Source: Acidobacteriota bacterium | GTDB taxonomy: Bacteria > Acidobacteriota > Blastocatellia > Pyrinomonadales > Pyrinomonadaceae | Reading direction: 5' to 3' | DNA: 64,000 nucleotides | Assembly (NCBI GenBank): GCA_019639175.1 | Contig: JAHBSK010000001.1 | Coordinates: forward strand, 582,214-646,213 | Part shown: positions 1 to 9,500 of the stretch, piece by piece | How the letters are laid out: every line of letters starts with the position of its first letter | Position numbering within the stretch: position 1 is the stretch's first letter | Notes under the pieces: generated by a model | Seen by the model: the letters and a program-made list of their open reading frames with translations, nothing else | What the model was told of the DNA's origin: nothing | The model's database searches: none | Program-made: the position numbers and the translations under genes

Positions 1-2
1 AG

Positions 3-701
3 GCGTTTGGCTATGGCGTGACCGCCCGCGTCGGAAGATCGCTCTATCTTTTGGGCGGCGTTGATGCAGACGGCGCTCCGAACAAACAGATATATAAGTT
101 GACCGACGGGAAATGGAGCGTTATCGGAATGTCACCGGGTGTTTTCATATATCCCGCATACGCGGTCGTAGGAAAAAATGTGTATATTTTCGGCGGATCG
201 CCAAGCCCGTCGGATGTGACCAAAGCGACCGCCGATACTTGGATATATGACACCGAGGCCAATGTCTGGGAAAAAGGGCCGCCAATACCGGGCGAACCGA
301 GGCAGATATTTTCGTCGGCTGCGGTCGGTAAGTACATCTATGTTTTCGGAGGAGTCACGCAAAAAGCCGATGAGGAAATACGCAATTTGGATAACGCGTA
401 CCGTTTTGATACTGACAGGAAAACATGGAGCGAGATCGGCGCGATGCCGGTGGCGATGAGGGCGTTTTGGGCCGGAACTGACGGGAAACATGTGTATCTG
501 TTAGGCGGCTATTCAGATGCGGGTCTCGATATGGTTTACCGATACAACCCAAATGAAGATGCATACGCCAATGTATCAAAACTCCCGCAGCCTCTTATGG
601 ATACGAAGTTCATTTACAGGAACGGGAAATTTTACGGGGCATCAGGCGAGGACAAACTGGCGTCCCGTTTTGAAGGTTTGGTTATAGGAACATTGCGGTA
701 A
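3..701 (+). CDS. Kelch-repeat beta-propeller protein (C-terminal part, cut by window edge)
   Basis: The reading frame is open to the left edge, so the true start lies outside the window. The 232 visible residues contain at least four Kelch blades, recognisable by the repeated pattern G-[KR]-x-[IVL]-Y-[VIL]-[FL]-G-G (for example GRSLYLLGG, GKNVYIFGG, GKYIYVFGG, GKHVYLLGG). Kelch propellers of this size occur in N-acetylneuraminate epimerase (NanM) and galactose-oxidase-like proteins, but no catalytic residue that decides between them can be identified. It ends 6 bases before the alcohol dehydrogenase and is on the same strand, so it is probably in the same transcript. A role in periplasmic sugar handling is inferred from the sialidase and sulfatase neighbours only. 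Confidence 0.75.
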   Translation, partial: AFGYGVTARVGRSLYLLGGVDADGAPNKQIYKLTDGKWSVIGMSPGVFIYPAYAVVGKNVYIFGGSPSPSDVTKATADTWIYDTEANVWEKGPPIPGEPRQIFSSAAVGKYIYVFGGVTQKADEEIRNLDNAYRFDTDRKTWSEIGAMPVAMRAFWAGTDGKHVYLLGGYSDAGLDMVYRYNPNEDAYANVSKLPQPLMDTKFIYRNGKFYGASGEDKLASRFEGLVIGTLR

Positions 702-707
702 GGAACG

Positions 708-1838
708 ATGATGAGAACAAAAGCAGCGGTTCTATATGAAATGGGCAGGAACGCCCCGTATTCTGAGACAAGGCCTCTGGTCATCGACGACATCGAACTG
801 GAAGCACCGGGAAGCCGCGAAGTATTAGTAGAGGTTGCGGCAGCCGGATTGTGTCATTCGGACCTTTCGGTGATAGACGGTTCACGTCCGCGTGTGATGC
901 CGATGGTTTTGGGACACGAGGCCAGCGGCATCGTCCGCGAGGTCGGCGCTGACATAAACGATCTCGCCGTGGGCGATCACGTTGTGTTCAGTTTTGTGCC
1001 GGTGTGTTCCGGTTGTGAGTACTGCCTTGCGGGACGGGCCGCATTATGCGAAAAAGGGGCGAAGGCAAACGTTGCCGGTACGCTCCTGTCCGGTGAGCGG
1101 CGGTTCATCGATCAGAACGGAGATAGATTCAATCATCATTTGGGTGTGTCGGGATTTTCACAGTTCACGGTTGCGTCCCGCGAATCTCTTGTAAAGATCG
1201 ACAATACGCTTTCGCTTCAGACAGCCGCTCTTTTTGGGTGCGCCGTTTTGACCGGCGTCGGCGCCGTACTCAATACGGCGGTCGTCAAGGCCGGATCGTC
1301 CGTCGCCGTTTTCGGCCTTGGCGGCGTGGGCCTCAGTTCGATAATGGGTGCAAAATATGCGAAGGCGTTTCCGATAATTGCTGTTGACCGTGTTAAAGAG
1401 AAGCTGGATCTGGCGCTGAAAATGGGAGCCACGCATACCATCGACGCTTCCGCGACCGACGCGGTCGAGGCGGTTCGCGAAATAACATCCGGCGGCGCCG
1501 ACCATGTATTTGAAAGCGTCGGGAATGAACAGGTGCTGATACAGGCATACAATGCCACGCGGCGCGGCGGCATGACCGTAACGATCGGGCTTCCGCATCC
1601 TGAGCGGATGTTCTCGATACCGGCCTTCAGTATCACTGCCGAAGAGCGAACTATAAAAGGTTCGTATATGGGATCGTGCATTCCATCAAGAGATATTCCC
1701 AAATACATCGAGCTGTATCAGAACGGTGAACTCCCTGTTGATGCGTTGGGGACGCATTCGATCACGCTCGACCAGATAAACGAAGGCTTTGACAGGCTGG
1801 CGCAAGGAAAGGCCGTCAGGCAGATCGTTACTTTTTAA
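708..1838 (+). CDS. Zinc-dependent medium-chain alcohol dehydrogenase
   Basis: A 376-residue MDR-family dehydrogenase of usual length. The N-terminal GroES-like domain carries the catalytic zinc ligands Cys49-His50 and His70-Glu71, and the four structural zinc cysteines are at 100, 103, 106 and 114. The Rossmann motif GLGGVG follows near residue 205, so NAD(P) is the cofactor. It oxidises an alcohol or polyol to the carbonyl in the cytoplasm; the substrate is unknown. The start ATG at 708 has AAGGA upstream, and a second in-frame ATG is at 711. It lies in a tight run of plus-strand genes (6-base gap before, 11-base gap after), consistent with an operon for sugar-acid catabolism. Family assignment is firm; specificity is not. 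Confidence 0.9.
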   Translation: MMRTKAAVLYEMGRNAPYSETRPLVIDDIELEAPGSREVLVEVAAAGLCHSDLSVIDGSRPRVMPMVLGHEASGIVREVGADINDLAVGDHVVFSFVPVCSGCEYCLAGRAALCEKGAKANVAGTLLSGERRFIDQNGDRFNHHLGVSGFSQFTVASRESLVKIDNTLSLQTAALFGCAVLTGVGAVLNTAVVKAGSSVAVFGLGGVGLSSIMGAKYAKAFPIIAVDRVKEKLDLALKMGATHTIDASATDAVEAVREITSGGADHVFESVGNEQVLIQAYNATRRGGMTVTIGLPHPERMFSIPAFSITAEERTIKGSYMGSCIPSRDIPKYIELYQNGELPVDALGTHSITLDQINEGFDRLAQGKAVRQIVTF

Positions 1839-1855
1839 TTGAATTTGAGGTGCGG

Positions 1856-2602
1856 ATGATGTTGGGCCGATTCAGACCTGTTGCAGTTCCATTGTTGTTA
1901 TTGTTCTTGAGCCTTTCCATGTTCTCTCAGAAAGCGGAACAAGCGTTCACAATAGTTGCTTTTGGCGATTCGATCACGGCGGAAAGAAGCGGGGTCGTCA
2001 CTTACTCCACGCTGCTTTCACAAGAGCTGAAAGCAAAGAAAGGCAAGGTGAACGTGGTGAACGCGGGCATTGGCGGAAACACCACCGCACACGCCAGAGA
2101 AAGGTTTGAAAAGGATGTTATTTCTCATAGACCCGACCTTGTAATAGTACAATTTGGGAATAACGACGCGGCGATCGATGTATGGAAAGACCCGCCTGCC
2201 CAGGCTCCGAGAGTGATGTTGGAGGATTACGAAAGCAACCTTGTTTGGATGATAACCAAACTTAAGGAACAGAAGGCGAAGGTGATCCTTGTGACGCCAT
2301 TGCCAACGCGTTGGGCCGCGAAAATAAAGGAACTGTATGGAAAGCCGCCTTACGATCCGAACGATCCTGACGGATTCAATCTTTTTAACCGCCGGTATGC
2401 GGATTCCGTTAGAAAGATCGGTAAACGAATGAACGTTAGGGTTGTGGACCTGTTCCAAAAATACTACGATCTTGACCGGGCAGGTGAAAGATCAATGGAC
2501 GATCTGCTTCCGGACGGCTTACATCCAAACAGCGAAGGACATCGGATCGAGGCGGATATGCTGCTGGACGTGATCAGAAAAATGAAACTGGGAGTAAAGT
2601 GA
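1856..2602 (+). CDS. Secreted SGNH/GDSL-family hydrolase
   Basis: About 248 residues with an N-terminal hydrophobic signal segment (PLLLLFLSLSMF) followed by the SGNH blocks: block I FGDSIT (nucleophile Ser), block II Gly in NAGIGG, block III GNND and block V DGLHP (catalytic Asp and His). This is the complete esterase set. Such enzymes remove acetyl or other acyl groups from glycans in the periplasm. ATG at 1856 is preferred over GTG at 1850 because GAGG at 1847-1850 is spaced correctly for it. The stop overlaps the next gene by four bases (GTGA), implying translational coupling with glycerate kinase. It is one of four SGNH enzymes in this cluster, which suggests a heavily acylated substrate (inference). 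Confidence 0.85.
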   Translation: MMLGRFRPVAVPLLLLFLSLSMFSQKAEQAFTIVAFGDSITAERSGVVTYSTLLSQELKAKKGKVNVVNAGIGGNTTAHARERFEKDVISHRPDLVIVQFGNNDAAIDVWKDPPAQAPRVMLEDYESNLVWMITKLKEQKAKVILVTPLPTRWAAKIKELYGKPPYDPNDPDGFNLFNRRYADSVRKIGKRMNVRVVDLFQKYYDLDRAGERSMDDLLPDGLHPNSEGHRIEADMLLDVIRKMKLGVK

Positions 2603-3930
2603 GCCAACAGGAAAGCGAACTGACACGGCTGGCAAGGGATATTTTCCTTTCCGCCCTTAAAAAGGTTGATGCGGGACAGGCGATAAATGACGCGGTTCGC
2701 CTGCGGGAAAATATTCTGACGGTTGCCGGTGAACAGATCGACCTCAGCAAATTTAGCGGTGTCTATGCAGTCGCCATCGGAAAAGCTGCATATCCAATGG
2801 CCGCGGCGCTTGACACGATCTTGAAAGGGTATATCAAGGCAGGCCTGGTTTCAGGAACGAGGCAGGCGACTGATGATCATACATTTGGTGAGGCATGGTC
2901 ACAATTTGAAGGCGGCCATCCGCTCCCGAACGAAGCGAGCATCAGCGCCGCAAGGGCGTGTCTGGAGATGCTGGAAAAGGCTGACACAGAAGCGGCCCTT
3001 GTCATCTTTTTAATATCAGGCGGCGGTTCGGCAATGATGGAAGCCGCCCGCGACCCTGATGTCACTTTATCGGAATTGCGGGAAACCAATCACGTTTTGG
3101 TTACTTCCGGAGCGTCGATCTCTGAGATAAACTCCGTTCGCCGTGCCATCTCCGCCATCAAAGGCGGCGGACTGGCGCGAAAGGCCCCTAATTGCAGACA
3201 GATCACGCTGCTGATCTCTGACACATTGGCAGACGACATAACCTCTATCGCATCCGGCCCGACGCTCAAGCCCGCTGCGGGTTTGCCCGACGCAGATGCA
3301 GTTGTAAAAAAATACGAACTGGAATCGCATTTGCCCGTCAGGATCAGAGAGTTGATCTCAAATAAGCCGGCCGAGAAAGGCACATTTCCATCGGCCTCGA
3401 CTGCTCACGTCTTACTGGACAACAGCACTGCCACAAGGGCCGCAGCGGAGGCAGCAACATCAGCGGGACTCTTGGTCGAGGCTGGCCGGAATGAGTATGA
3501 TGCTTCAATAGACGTTGGCTGCAAAGCACTGTTGGATAAATGCATCGCCAAAAAAAAAGCTGCATCTGATGAGAAAACGGTCTGTTTGATCTCCGGCGGT
3601 GAATTTGGATGCGAGGTCGTTGGCAACGGCGTCGGCGGCAGAAACAGCGAGACGGTATTGCGTCTGGCTCTACTGGCTGAGGAAAAAGAGATGGAAGCGG
3701 AATTCGCTTTTCTCAGCGCCGGTACAGATGGGATAGACGGGAACAGCCCTGCGGCCGGAGGCGTTGCGGATCATTGCTCGCTGCAAAAAGCAACGAAAAT
3801 GGGTTTTGATCCGCGATCATTTCTTGCTGACAGTGACAGCTTCACATTTCTTGACAGGATCGGAGCTTCGATAATGACCGGCCCGACCGGAACTAACGTC
3901 AGAGATATTAGGCTTCTTTTAATGAGATAG
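2599..3930 (+). CDS. Glycerate 2-kinase (GckA/MOFRL family)
   Basis: A 443-residue protein of the DUF4147 plus MOFRL architecture. The N-terminal domain has the Gly-rich stretch LISGGGSAMMEA and the C-terminal MOFRL domain includes FLSAGTDGIDGNSPAAGG, both hallmark segments. The family phosphorylates D-glycerate to 2-phosphoglycerate with ATP and feeds lower glycolysis. The GTG start at 2599 overlaps the upstream stop and is supported by GGGAG at 2590-2594. In this cluster it suggests that one product of the degraded compound is glycerate, or tartronate semialdehyde reduced to glycerate. Length and motifs are normal; nothing is missing. Confidence 0.88.
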   Translation: MSQQESELTRLARDIFLSALKKVDAGQAINDAVRLRENILTVAGEQIDLSKFSGVYAVAIGKAAYPMAAALDTILKGYIKAGLVSGTRQATDDHTFGEAWSQFEGGHPLPNEASISAARACLEMLEKADTEAALVIFLISGGGSAMMEAARDPDVTLSELRETNHVLVTSGASISEINSVRRAISAIKGGGLARKAPNCRQITLLISDTLADDITSIASGPTLKPAAGLPDADAVVKKYELESHLPVRIRELISNKPAEKGTFPSASTAHVLLDNSTATRAAAEAATSAGLLVEAGRNEYDASIDVGCKALLDKCIAKKKAASDEKTVCLISGGEFGCEVVGNGVGGRNSETVLRLALLAEEKEMEAEFAFLSAGTDGIDGNSPAAGGVADHCSLQKATKMGFDPRSFLADSDSFTFLDRIGASIMTGPTGTNVRDIRLLLMR

Positions 3931-3936
3931 GATGTT

Positions 3937-4314
3937 ATGCGTAATAATATAGTTCTTGGTGATCTGAAACTGCCATTCTCTCATGCGACCCGCGTGGGCG
4001 ATCTTGTTTTTGTGTCCGGACAGGCGTCGGTCGATCTCGCGACCGGTGAGATAGTTGCCGGTACATTTGCCGAAGAGTTTGAGCGTTCGCTGGACAATCT
4101 CAAAGCAATTCTTTCCGCCGCCGGTGCCGGGATCGAAGATATCGTCAAAGTCGGCTGCTACGTCAGGCGAGATGAAGATCTGCCGGAGTTCAACATGCTT
4201 TACCGCAAGTATTTCGCCGAACCGTTTCCTGCCCGTACCACCATCACGAATTGTCTGCCGCCAAGTCTTTTGTTTGAAATAGATTGCGTCGCTGTCATCG
4301 GCGGAAAGGAATAG
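3937..4314 (+). CDS. RidA/YjgF-family enamine/imine deaminase
   Basis: 125 residues, typical RidA length. The family arginine that binds the substrate carboxylate is seen as Arg100 in PART and the conserved acidic residue as Glu114 in LLFEID. RidA proteins hydrolyse reactive 2-aminoacrylate-type enamines/imines made by PLP enzymes; other family members act in catabolic pathways. The context includes a threonine-synthase-like PLP enzyme and an aminotransferase-like enzyme in the same cluster, so either a protective or a catabolic role is possible. The start ATG has AGGA a few bases upstream. It sits 6 bases after glycerate kinase and 2 bases before the next esterase start. Confidence 0.88.
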   Translation: MRNNIVLGDLKLPFSHATRVGDLVFVSGQASVDLATGEIVAGTFAEEFERSLDNLKAILSAAGAGIEDIVKVGCYVRRDEDLPEFNMLYRKYFAEPFPARTTITNCLPPSLLFEIDCVAVIGGKE

Positions 4315-4316
4315 AA

Positions 4317-5078
4317 ATGGATCGACGGAATTTTTTAACAACGGCCGGTTCGGCCCTGATCGCCGCGAACGAGGTTCTGGGACAGAACAACGAACCCGGA
4401 GCAGGCGTCATACAAAAAAAGGAATTCGAGCCGCTCCGTGAAGTGCTTTCCGGAAAAGAACCGGCGATCTGGGTCTTTACCGGAGACAGCATCACTCACG
4501 GCGCTTTGCACACGTTCGGCTGGAGAAGCTACGTCGAACATTTCAGCGAACGCGTCCGCTGGGAAATGCGTCGTATGACAGATATAGTCATCAATACCGG
4601 GATCAGCGGAGACACGATGAAGGGCATACATGCCCGCGACGATTGGCGGATATTTCAGTTTCGGCCAAAAGTTGTGTCCTTAAAGATAGGAATGAACGAC
4701 TGTCGCGATGGCGAAAAAGGCAGGAGCGATTTCAGGCAGTCATTGGAACGATTTGTCAAAAAGGCCGCAGAAAAGCGAATACTCGTTCTTTTGCATACGC
4801 CAAACCTGATCCATTTTTCGAACGATCCTGCGCGAAAGGATCTGCCCGCTTATGTCGATGAGATACGCAATGTCGCCGAGAAACACCGGCTGCCTCTGAT
4901 AGATCATTATGCATATTGGACAGAAGAAACCGGCGGCAAGGCGAGGCTTCAAATGTGGCTCAATGACGGGAGTATTCATCCGAACGGATATGGGCATTTG
5001 GTCCTTGCTCGAAAACTTTTCCTCGATCTGGGCATACATGATCCTGCCAGTAAAGTGTGCGGTTTGTTCGTGCCATAG
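4317..5078 (+). CDS. Tat-exported SGNH/GDSL hydrolase
   Basis: 253 residues. ATG at 4317 is chosen because AAAGGA lies just upstream and because it places a twin-arginine-like signal MDRRNFLTTAGSAL at the N-terminus; an upstream in-frame ATG at 4284 would bury that signal. SGNH blocks: TGDSIT with Ser58, Gly in NTGISGDT, Asn in GMNDC and the terminal SIHPNGYGH carrying His. It is likely a periplasmic esterase acting on acylated sugars. It differs clearly from the esterase at 1856 and from the two GxDLY-type esterases at 23517 and 24683, so the cluster holds at least three esterase subtypes. Confidence 0.85.
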   Translation: MDRRNFLTTAGSALIAANEVLGQNNEPGAGVIQKKEFEPLREVLSGKEPAIWVFTGDSITHGALHTFGWRSYVEHFSERVRWEMRRMTDIVINTGISGDTMKGIHARDDWRIFQFRPKVVSLKIGMNDCRDGEKGRSDFRQSLERFVKKAAEKRILVLLHTPNLIHFSNDPARKDLPAYVDEIRNVAEKHRLPLIDHYAYWTEETGGKARLQMWLNDGSIHPNGYGHLVLARKLFLDLGIHDPASKVCGLFVP

Positions 5079-5097
5079 GGATTCTGCCATATAACTG

Positions 5098-6096
5098 ATG
5101 TCAAAAGAGGCTGACAACAAAAAGTTCCGCATCGGGATATGCGGCTACGGTTCCATCGGTTCCAGACACGCCAGGCTGCTGTCGTATGGCGGAGATGTCG
5201 ATCTCGTCATCGCCGACCCGGTTGAGGAGCATTTGAAGGAAGCGGAAAAACTTCCTTCCGTGATGGCTGTTGCACGGTCTGCGGAAGAGATCGTGAAAAT
5301 GGACCTGCACGGCCTGATCATTGCGACGCCGGATGAATTTCACGTTCCGCAGGCTGAGCTGGCGTGTCGCGCCGGCCTGCCTGTTCTGATCGAAAAGCCG
5401 GTTGCAGATAACCTTGAGAATGCCGAGCAGTTAAAGAAAATAAAAGAGGAAACAGGCGCCGCGATACTGGTCGGTTATCCGCTGCGTCATAACGCGGTCT
5501 TTCAGAAAGGGAAAGAGATCCTTGACAGCGGCCTAATTGGCAGCCCGGTTTCCTTTCATATAATGCTGGGTGCGTATGCCACGCTTCTGGCCGCAAAAAA
5601 TCGTTTCGCAGACGGCGTAAGGAATAAACTGTTTGTTGATTACAGTCACGAGTGGGATTATCTGCACTGGTTCTTAGGCGATGTCGATAAGGTTGCGGCG
5701 ACCGCGCAAATGGCGGGCAAGTTGGAGCGGATGCAGGACCCGAATGTTGTGAATGCCGTGATGACCCTAAAGAACGGCGTATCGGGGACGGCTCACCTGG
5801 ACTACGTCCAGTTTCCGGGCCAGCGTGAGTTCGTCATTATCGGAGATCGCGGCAGACTCGGCATAAATGCCGTTCAGGGAACGGTAACAGCGCGGATCTA
5901 TGACGAGGAGCATGAACAGATATACTCCGTTGCGGAAACGTTTGACGGCATGATGACAAAGCAATGGGAGCATTTTCGGGACATCATTTTCAATGGAAAA
6001 GAAGCCGGCGTAAAACTGGATGACGGTATAAATGCCCTTCGGACAGCAGACGCGATGATCCGCAGCGTCGAGACAGGAATGTGGCAGAAAGTTTAG
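5098..6096 (+). CDS. Gfo/Idh/MocA-family oxidoreductase
   Basis: 332 residues. The N-terminal Rossmann fold starts with GICGYGSIGSRHARLL (GxGxxG type), and the family EKP motif is present as LIEKPVADN; the C-terminal half is the GFO_IDH_MocA substrate domain. The family performs NAD(P)-dependent oxidation, reduction or epimerisation of sugars, inositols or amino-sugars in the cytoplasm. There is no signal peptide, unlike many secreted relatives. It is the last gene before a long non-coding leader that precedes the first receptor gene, so it may end the first transcription unit; no clear intrinsic terminator was seen after it. Confidence 0.88.
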   Translation: MSKEADNKKFRIGICGYGSIGSRHARLLSYGGDVDLVIADPVEEHLKEAEKLPSVMAVARSAEEIVKMDLHGLIIATPDEFHVPQAELACRAGLPVLIEKPVADNLENAEQLKKIKEETGAAILVGYPLRHNAVFQKGKEILDSGLIGSPVSFHIMLGAYATLLAAKNRFADGVRNKLFVDYSHEWDYLHWFLGDVDKVAATAQMAGKLERMQDPNVVNAVMTLKNGVSGTAHLDYVQFPGQREFVIIGDRGRLGINAVQGTVTARIYDEEHEQIYSVAETFDGMMTKQWEHFRDIIFNGKEAGVKLDDGINALRTADAMIRSVETGMWQKV

Positions 6097-6140
6097 AAAA
6101 ACCGGATATTAGTAGAAAATAATGCCATTCGACCGTCTTG

Positions 6141-6214
6141 TGTTCGACGGGCTGAACAACTCGTTAATTTCGGCTGAATTTTGTGTTTACAAAGTCCGGC
6201 GAGTGCCTTAAGTT
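6141..6214 (+). promoter_or_regulatory. Candidate operator (palindrome) and promoter of receptor gene A
   Basis: Positions 6141-6158 form an 18-base imperfect palindrome of type TGTTC-N8-GAACA. TTTACA at 6186-6191 and TAAGTT at 6209-6214 are spaced by 17 bases and could be -35 and -10 elements. The same palindrome class and the same TTTACA-N17-TAA arrangement recur at the same distance (381-382 bases from palindrome end to start codon) before receptor gene B. Conservation between the two copies, rather than consensus fit, is the main support. Confidence 0.45.
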
Positions 6215-6538
6215 GTCAAGGACAGGATCCAATCGCCAATAAAATTATCTGAATGTAAGTTGTATCGGGACCGCTTAACCTCACAACCCGTTACTTTTAT
6301 CTTCAGGTCTGGTCTCGGATCATCAACCCGCAAATGTCGGAGAGCGACAATACACGCTCCGAAATGGCGGTAGCCTGTAAGGTTTCCGTTTCTACTTACT
6401 TCCAGCCCACAAATGACCGAACGGGAATGGCGGCGATGATATTCGGCTTCATACAGCGCATCCCATTCATGCCCCGGCTTACGGCAGGAACGAACGATAA
6501 CGCTAAAATCTAAAGTTGATCGGCAGGAGACACAAATC
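6215..6538 (+). repeat. Long duplicated 5' leader of receptor gene A
   Basis: This 324-base stretch has no gene. It aligns over its whole length with 13667-13991 before receptor gene B. The last about 180 bases (6356-6538) are almost identical between the copies, while the first part is only patchily similar. A ribosome-binding site (GGCAGGAG) lies just before the start codon. A single-base length difference inside the near-identical part changes the reading frame between copies, so the conservation is not for a protein. Duplication with an untranslated regulatory leader is the best reading; a structured RNA is possible but unproven. Confidence 0.6.
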
Positions 6539-9500
6539 ATGAGAAAGACAGTGCACCTATTCATTCTCGCTCTGTTTATGTTGGGCGGACACATTTGTTT
6601 TGCCCAGACCGCAAATCAGGGAACGTTGGTCGGGACGGTCAGGGACCCGAACGGCCAGGCATTGCCATCGGTCGCCATAACCGTAACGAACATCAGCACA
6701 GGTGTTAGTAGGGCGGTGACGTCAGATGCGAACGGCAACTACAGACTGGATTTCCTACAGCCGGGCAACTATCGGATCCAGGCGGAATTGTCGGGATTCA
6801 GGAAGATGGAAATACCGCAAGTGACCATAAATGTGAATCAGATCCACCGTGCTGATGTAAGGATGGAGATCGGGGAGGTGACGGAGGAGGTCGTGGTCAC
6901 AGATGACAGGAGCCTGGGCATCAATACGGAAAATCCCACGCTTGGAGAGGTCATCAGCGAACAACTCATCGACAACATGCCGCTTAACGGCAGGGAGTTT
7001 ATTGAGTTAACGGGTCTCACGCCCGGTGTTGCTACCGGCAACGAAAAAGACGGAGCGTTTGGGAGCAGAGGTGTAACCGCGGCAGTCGGCGGCGCGAGGG
7101 CAACTTATAATTCCTTCTATATAGATGGCGCTGACACAACGGATAATTATTTCGGGCAATTACTTACATCACCCGCCCTAGATGCCATTAAAGAATTTAG
7201 AGTTCAGACTAGCCTCTATTCAGCCAAATACGGCCGTGCCGGCGGCGGCGTCATCAGCGTTGTCACCAAGTCGGGTACCAATAAGTTCAGCGGCTCGCTT
7301 TACGAGTTTCACCGCAATCAGATGTTCGATGCTCTTCCTTACTTCTACACTGGCCCACGTGAAGACAGGCCGACCTATATTCAGAACCAGTTTGGCGGAA
7401 CCTTTGGCGGCCCGATCTTTAAGAACAAGACGTTCTTTTTCTTTAGCGCCGAGTATTTTCGCAATAGAAAACCCGGGCAGATGCTTGTGGGGTTTGCTCC
7501 AACTGACCTCGAACGACAGGGGAACTTCACCCAGTCGGTAAATCCCTGGTCAACCGTTGGGGCTCTACCGAGAATTGTAAATCCATACATTAGCCAAAAT
7601 CCGGCATGTATCGATCCTGGTGCACCTGGCCCTCCGTACTGTTCACAGATGGTAATTCCCAGCAGAATCCTTCCCGAGAGTCTTATCAATCCGGTCGGCA
7701 GAAGAATAATGGATCTAATACCTGACCCCAACTATGATAACCCGTCTTTTAATCTCAGGGTCTTTCGCAGCGGCCGGCGAACCAACGACAAGTACCTGAT
7801 CAAGGTCGATCATACCTTCAAGGACAGCAGCACTTTGAGCGGAAGCTTTAATTACGGAGTTTATGACAATACCAATCCGGGAATAATCGACCTTTCAGAT
7901 ACAAATGTTTTTGAGTACGGAAAAACTCTTGCATTGGGATACACAAGAACAATAGGAAAGAGTATTGCCAGCGATACAAAGTTCAACTATACGTGGAGCG
8001 ACAGCGGATCACAGCAGGCTGTTGTGGACAAAAATTATGCCCAGGAATTAGGCTTTTGGATCGGTTCCTATAAGTCTGAAGTGATGGGAACACCCAGGAT
8101 CATAATTTACGGAACAGGTGGAGCTTTTATGACATTAGGGGGATCAGGGCCAAATCTCAGGAATAATAACACCTGGTCTCTTCGCCAGGATCTGATCTAT
8201 ATTCGCGGTAATCATACCATCTCGTTTGGAGCTGATTACAAGGCTCAAGATTATGGTTGGCTTTACGATATTCAAAATCTGGGAGTTTACTATTTTGGCT
8301 ATGGCGAGACAAATACTGCCTCAGCTCAGTTGAACTGGGAAGTTGCCGGACATCCATTCGCAAGCCTGTTGACCGGAGTCGTCTCCTATGAGGGCTATAG
8401 TTTTGGGGACTCCAAACCAGCGCGTTCCATTCGGGACAGTATCGGGCTTTATATACAGGATGACTGGAAAGTATCAGACCGGCTGACATTAAATTTAGGT
8501 CTCAGGTATGATTTTGAACCTCCATTCGCATCAAAAGACGGCAAGTTCATGACGCTTAACTGGGAAACCGGAATGCCGGTCTATTCGGCGGAAACGGATC
8601 CGGCGTTATTGCAGAATTTGCAGTTCAATTATGAGACCGGCGGAAAGAAAACCCCTTTCGATGCAAACAAGCTGAATTTTGCTCCCCGAGTGGGCTTTGC
8701 GTTCAGGCCGTTCAATGACAGCAGATCGGTTATCCGTGGTGGATACGGTATTGTTTATAATAGTGAGAACCTCTATACCACAGGATACGGATCATTTGTT
8801 GCACCTTTCAGCGGACTTTTCACATTGAGAAATCGTGCCGCACAGTCACCTGACAGGATCGATCACATAATGCCTGTGACAGAAGAGCCGTACTTTTTTA
8901 ATTCCACGCTAACGTCGTCCAACACGCCCGGAAATACATTCATGAATCCAAGGGAGTATCCGACCGGGTATCTGCAACATTGGAATCTTGGGGCATCACG
9001 TGAACTGGCTTGGGGAATGGTTGCTGAGGTCTCGTATGTGGGATCGAAAGGAACACATCTTAATGGAAGCAGTTCATTAAGAAGTTACAATCCTGATCTG
9101 GATAGGAAAGTGAGAGAGAATAATCCAACCTGGACCCAACCGATCACTTTGCGCTTGAAAGGGTTTAACTCCAGTTATCATTCCATGCAATCCAAACTGA
9201 CCAAAAGGTTTAAAAATGGCGTCAGTTTTATAGGAGCTTATACTTGGGCCCACGCGTTGGCAGAGTCCTCGTCGGATTACGTTGCAGGCGGCGGTGACAA
9301 CCAAGAGGAGATCGACCCCGAAACTGGCAATTACATTCATCGAAGGATCAATTCAAATGCGGATTTTGACATCCGACATCGATTCACATTCTCAGGAACG
9401 TATGATCTGCCATTCGGGAAAGGAAGACATTTTGGTTCAAACTGGAATCCAGTCGTCGATGCATTTTTAGGTGGCTGGAGGCTCAATATGATCACGACGA

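Noticed and set aside
6364..6513. A 49-codon frame in the receptor leader (MAVACKVSVSTYF...)
   Set aside because: The second leader copy has an extra base that breaks the frame while the rest of the DNA is nearly identical, so there is no selection for the peptide.
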